DNA of 64,000 nt from Diploptera punctata (taxonomy: Eukaryota > Arthropoda > Insecta > Blattodea > Blaberidae): the NCBI GenBank assembly GCA_030220185.1, contig JASPKZ010007250.1:1649001-1713000 (forward strand). Direction: 5' to 3'. This document shows, piece by piece, positions 61,306 to 64,000 of the stretch. Each line of letters begins with the position of its first letter. The stretch's first letter is position 1. The notes below the pieces were generated by a model. That model was not told the origin of the DNA and did not search any database. It worked only from the letters and a program-made list of their open reading frames with translations. The position numbers were made by a program, and so were the translations under genes.

Positions 61306-62090
61306 CAATAATTGTACATAATGTTTAACACCTAACACAAGTTTCTCATGAGAAATGGACTAGGAGTTCCAGTACCATAAGAAAGTGGTATACCTAACAG
61401 AAAGAGCAATACTGTACAAAGTTAATTACTCTTCTGTTTAATTATTGTTTGATATAATTTAAAACAATGTGTTGCATGATTATACAAAAACATCTAAATC
61501 CAATTAATAACACTGGTAAACATGATTTTTGTCTCATGAGTACCATGCTGTTTTTTATCGTTTTTTCAAATATGTATTCGGAATTTCTCCATCATCCACA
61601 GTTTTTTTATTTCAATTTTAATTAATGGATTCAAATAATTATTTTTTAATAAACATTTTTTCGTCCATTTGTCTGTTGTAAAATAAAACCAAATGAGCTA
61701 ACTCAAATGATTTCAGCTATGGAAAAGAGACATCAAGGCAAATGGAATTAATATGCTGACCGATTATTGTTGGACCATCAAAAGGGATGCTCCACACGCA
61801 AAATATAGCAGAAAATCATCATTTCTTACTTTCTAGGTGAGTCTGAATGTTCGAATATTGTGTAGTTACGAATGTAGAAAATATTAAAGTGTTTGAAATT
61901 ATAAATGCCTGTCTCTCGGAAACCTTGCATGATGGAGAAAAACTGATACCATATTTGAATTCAGGAGAAAACATAATATCAAAATCACATATTTTTCTTT
62001 CTAAGACAAAAAAAAAAGTTTATTTTTTGTTGCTCAGTGTTATTGAACAATGATAGGAAACATTACTATGAGGTGAAGTTTAAAATTTAA
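61306..62090. other. Gene-free stretch
   Basis: AT-rich. A 68-codon plus ORF (61847-62053, MFEYCVVTNVENIKVFEIIN) is not recognised and may be chance. A PLE signature CATTACTATGAGGTG follows at 62060-62075. Confidence 0.35.
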
Positions 62091-62570
62091 AATAAATTCC
62101 GTTCACCTCAACTCATATTCTCTCTTCTAATTAGGCAGTTTCATCATCGGTAATTGCACAACCGACGTTTATAGTCCAGGAGGACTGCTTCTTACTCCAT
62201 CTGTTGCTGGACCGATTAACCTCCGAATCAAATCAACTCCCCAGGAATTAATTAATTTTTCTTTCTTATTTTTTTTTAATGTGCATTTTTTCCCAAACCA
62301 TGAGCTCTTTTCGTTTTTCTATTTGTTTTATTAAACTAGCCTTTCTTTCAATTAGATCTTTTTCTGACCAAGCATGATTTTCCCACTTCACCACTTTTGA
62401 CGTTCCTAAGATGTTCCTTCACACTGGTTTTCAAATTTCAAATTTTGTCTTTTCTTGTTTTTTTACAAAATTTCTCTAAGAAAATTTCATTATCTAGCTT
62501 GGATTTTACTATCTTCATTTTTAGTTTTTGTCCACTTGTAGTTAAAGTTATACTTTCTTTATAACTAATA
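62060..62570 (-). pseudogene. PLE 3' end with endonuclease remnant
   Basis: TTCACCTCAACTCATATTCT terminus (62101), then minus-strand pieces of the nuclease tail (ELMVWEKMHIK-like, RNVKSGEVGKSC-like) with stops. The terminal hammerhead is decayed. TAATTAG hairpin family. Confidence 0.6.
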
Positions 62571-62739
62571 CCCGGTAGGCGCTGCTATGCCTAAATAAAT
62601 GAAATATTAAAGGTTAATTAAATTGTATGGTATATGCTGAAAAGAACCAAACATGGTGGTTGCTGGTCAGTTTTTAATTTTGGATTTCAGGTAAACCTCT
62701 ACTTATATATGTCAGATTTAATTCACTTTTGGATAATAC

Positions 62740-63089
62740 ATGTCCCGCGCTGTAGCCGAGCGGTTAAGGTAGGAAGCCTTGGCGCAGAGCTACGGGACCT
62801 GCGCTGGTTCGAGTCTCCATGGGGGAAGAAATTTTCTCGTGGTATTTCGGCCAGTATGGGACCGGTGCCCACCCAGCATCGTGAGGCATTTGGGTAGCTA
62901 CAATAAGTAGTGGCTCCAGGTTGAGGAACCAGCTATAACGGCTGGGGGACTCGACATGCTAACCACATGTCACCCCTACACTGGCTGTTGATCATCTACC
63001 TCTGTGATTGACACATGTGGATGTGAAGGGCCAGCAGCCGGCTGGTAAAAGGGCAACCGCTGAAAAGTGGAAAGACCCTCAATCGGATC
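62740..63089 (+). mobile_element. SINE 1 (tRNA-headed)
   Basis: A 350-bp insertion between GGATAATAC copies (62731-62739, 63090-63098). The uninterrupted target is visible at 63903-63920, in a second copy of the surrounding repeat. Confidence 0.88.
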
Positions 63090-63289
63090 GGATAATACCT
63101 ACCTCGGTTTATTTTAATAGGATATACTGAGTTTTGTTGTGAAACATTGAAAACTGTGACCGCTAGAGCGATTTTTAAATGTTCACTTCATGTGAACTCC
63201 TACACCTAAAGAGGGTCCAATTATGAATCCAAACCATCCAGGGACCCACTCAAACACACACAAAAAATTTAATCAAAATCAGTCCTGTT

Positions 63290-63824
63290 AAAGAGAAAAA
63301 TTATACGCTCAGACCGGGACTTGAACCCAGGACCCTTGGTTTTCTAGTCCAAGTGCTCTACCATCTGAGCTACCTGAGCAAGTACCGATCTAAACGCAAA
63401 TCTTTCTCTATATACGTTGTAATTCCAAGGGTCCCGGGTTCAAGTCCCGGTCTGACCGTATAATTTTTCTCTTTAATATGATTTATCCATCATTGAGATG
63501 TATGAAATTAATAATAAAAACATCGAAAATAGCCGTACTGGCATTTATAATGTAATGTATAATTCCCAAATATGTCTTCTTAATATAGGAGCCGCCATTT
63601 GCAAAGATAGAAGCAAAGGCTTCAAAGCATTTGGAGGGCGGGAATTACAACGTATATGGAGAAAGATTTGCGTTTAGATCGGTACTTGCTCAGGTAGCTC
63701 AGATGGTAGAGCACTTGGACTAGAAAACCAAGGGTCCCGGGTTCAAGTCCCGGTCTGAGCGTATAATTTTTCTCTTTAATATGATTTATCCATCATTGAG
63801 ATGTATGAAATTAATAATAAAAAC
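63290..63824 (+). mobile_element. tRNA-like composite, family 1, cleanest copy
   Basis: Flanked by ATCAGTCCTGTT (63278-63289, 63825-63836). Inverted segment 63290-63425 with a minus module, a truncated direct unit starting inside the tRNA-like part at about 63428, then a full unit with leader, module 63688-63760 and tail. Same architecture as 6211-6683. Confidence 0.82.
63688..63760 (+). other. tRNA-like module
   Basis: Acceptor GCTCAGG/TCTGAGC pairs over seven positions, D arm GCTC/GAGC, T arm CCGGG-TTCAAGT-CCCGG is perfect, and boxes A and B are intact. The anticodon-like loop is nine bases (ACTAGAAAA), which argues against a normal tRNA. Confidence 0.65.
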
Positions 63825-63829
63825 ATCAG

Positions 63830-64000
63830 TCCTGTTGTTTAGGCAGTTTTTAATTTCGGGTTTCAAGTAAACCTTCACTTCTAATTGTTGGATTTCACTC
63901 ATTTTTGGATAATACCTACCTCGGTTTATTTTAACAGCCTATAAATATTTTCGTTGTGAAACATCGAAAAATGCGACTGCTAGAGCAATTTTTCAATTTT
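63830..64000 (+). repeat. Direct repeat of 62640-63175, running off the window
   Basis: GTAAACCTTCACTTC, TTTTTGGATAATACCTACCT and GAAACATCGAAAAATGCGAC match the sequence surrounding the SINE at 62740. This is a second copy of an unnamed repeat and shows the pre-SINE target. Confidence 0.65.

Noticed and set aside
60141..64000. Further Lar exons above 60140
   Set aside because: I found no FN3 or Ig-like frame with splice sites in this stretch. It is filled by SINEs, PLE remnants and tRNA-like repeats.

Overview
This window is eukaryotic nuclear DNA, almost certainly from an insect. It holds twelve consecutive exons of one host gene on the minus strand, the insect receptor-type tyrosine phosphatase Lar, inside introns packed with transposable elements. 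The encoded protein is very close to Drosophila Lar. The LINE tail proteins resemble ones I associate with cockroach genomes, so Blattodea is a weak guess.

Host gene: exons lie at 59922-60140, 54199-54481, 44596-44812, 43459-43634, 38096-38290, 34877-35100, 26247-26472, 23343-23543, 14946-15164, 10892-11046, 10150-10279 and 23-178, in transcript order. Together they carry about 800 codons: the last fibronectin III repeats, the membrane-proximal ectodomain, one transmembrane segment, the juxtamembrane region and the whole first (active) phosphatase domain. Earlier Ig/FN3 exons must lie beyond 64000 and the second phosphatase domain below 1. All exons have AG/GT boundaries and compatible phases, except one extra base in the exon 54199-54481.

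Mobile DNA: the dominant class is Penelope-like elements (PLEs), with a reverse transcriptase followed by a GIY-YIG endonuclease. They occur as 5'-truncated copies, as inverted dimers (long palindromes flanked by one target-site duplication), and as a 4.8 kb compound at 46249-51055. Their terminal hairpins carry candidate hammerhead ribozymes in several sequence families. Around them are LINE fragments of at least three families with different simple-repeat tails, four tRNA-headed SINE-like families, two Tc1-like elements, two pogo/Tigger remnants, a piggyBac relative, a hAT-like element and a TIR element.

Many insertions can be ordered because host sequence and target duplications (9-24 bp, TA, TTAA or 8 bp) can be read on both sides. 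Several nests are three or four levels deep.

The least familiar objects are tRNA-like composite repeats (6211-6683, 9070-9978, 56437-57380, 58053-58549, 63290-63824). They are built as an inverted fragment, a truncated unit and a full unit inside one target duplication. That is the same layout as the PLEs, but no protein is encoded.
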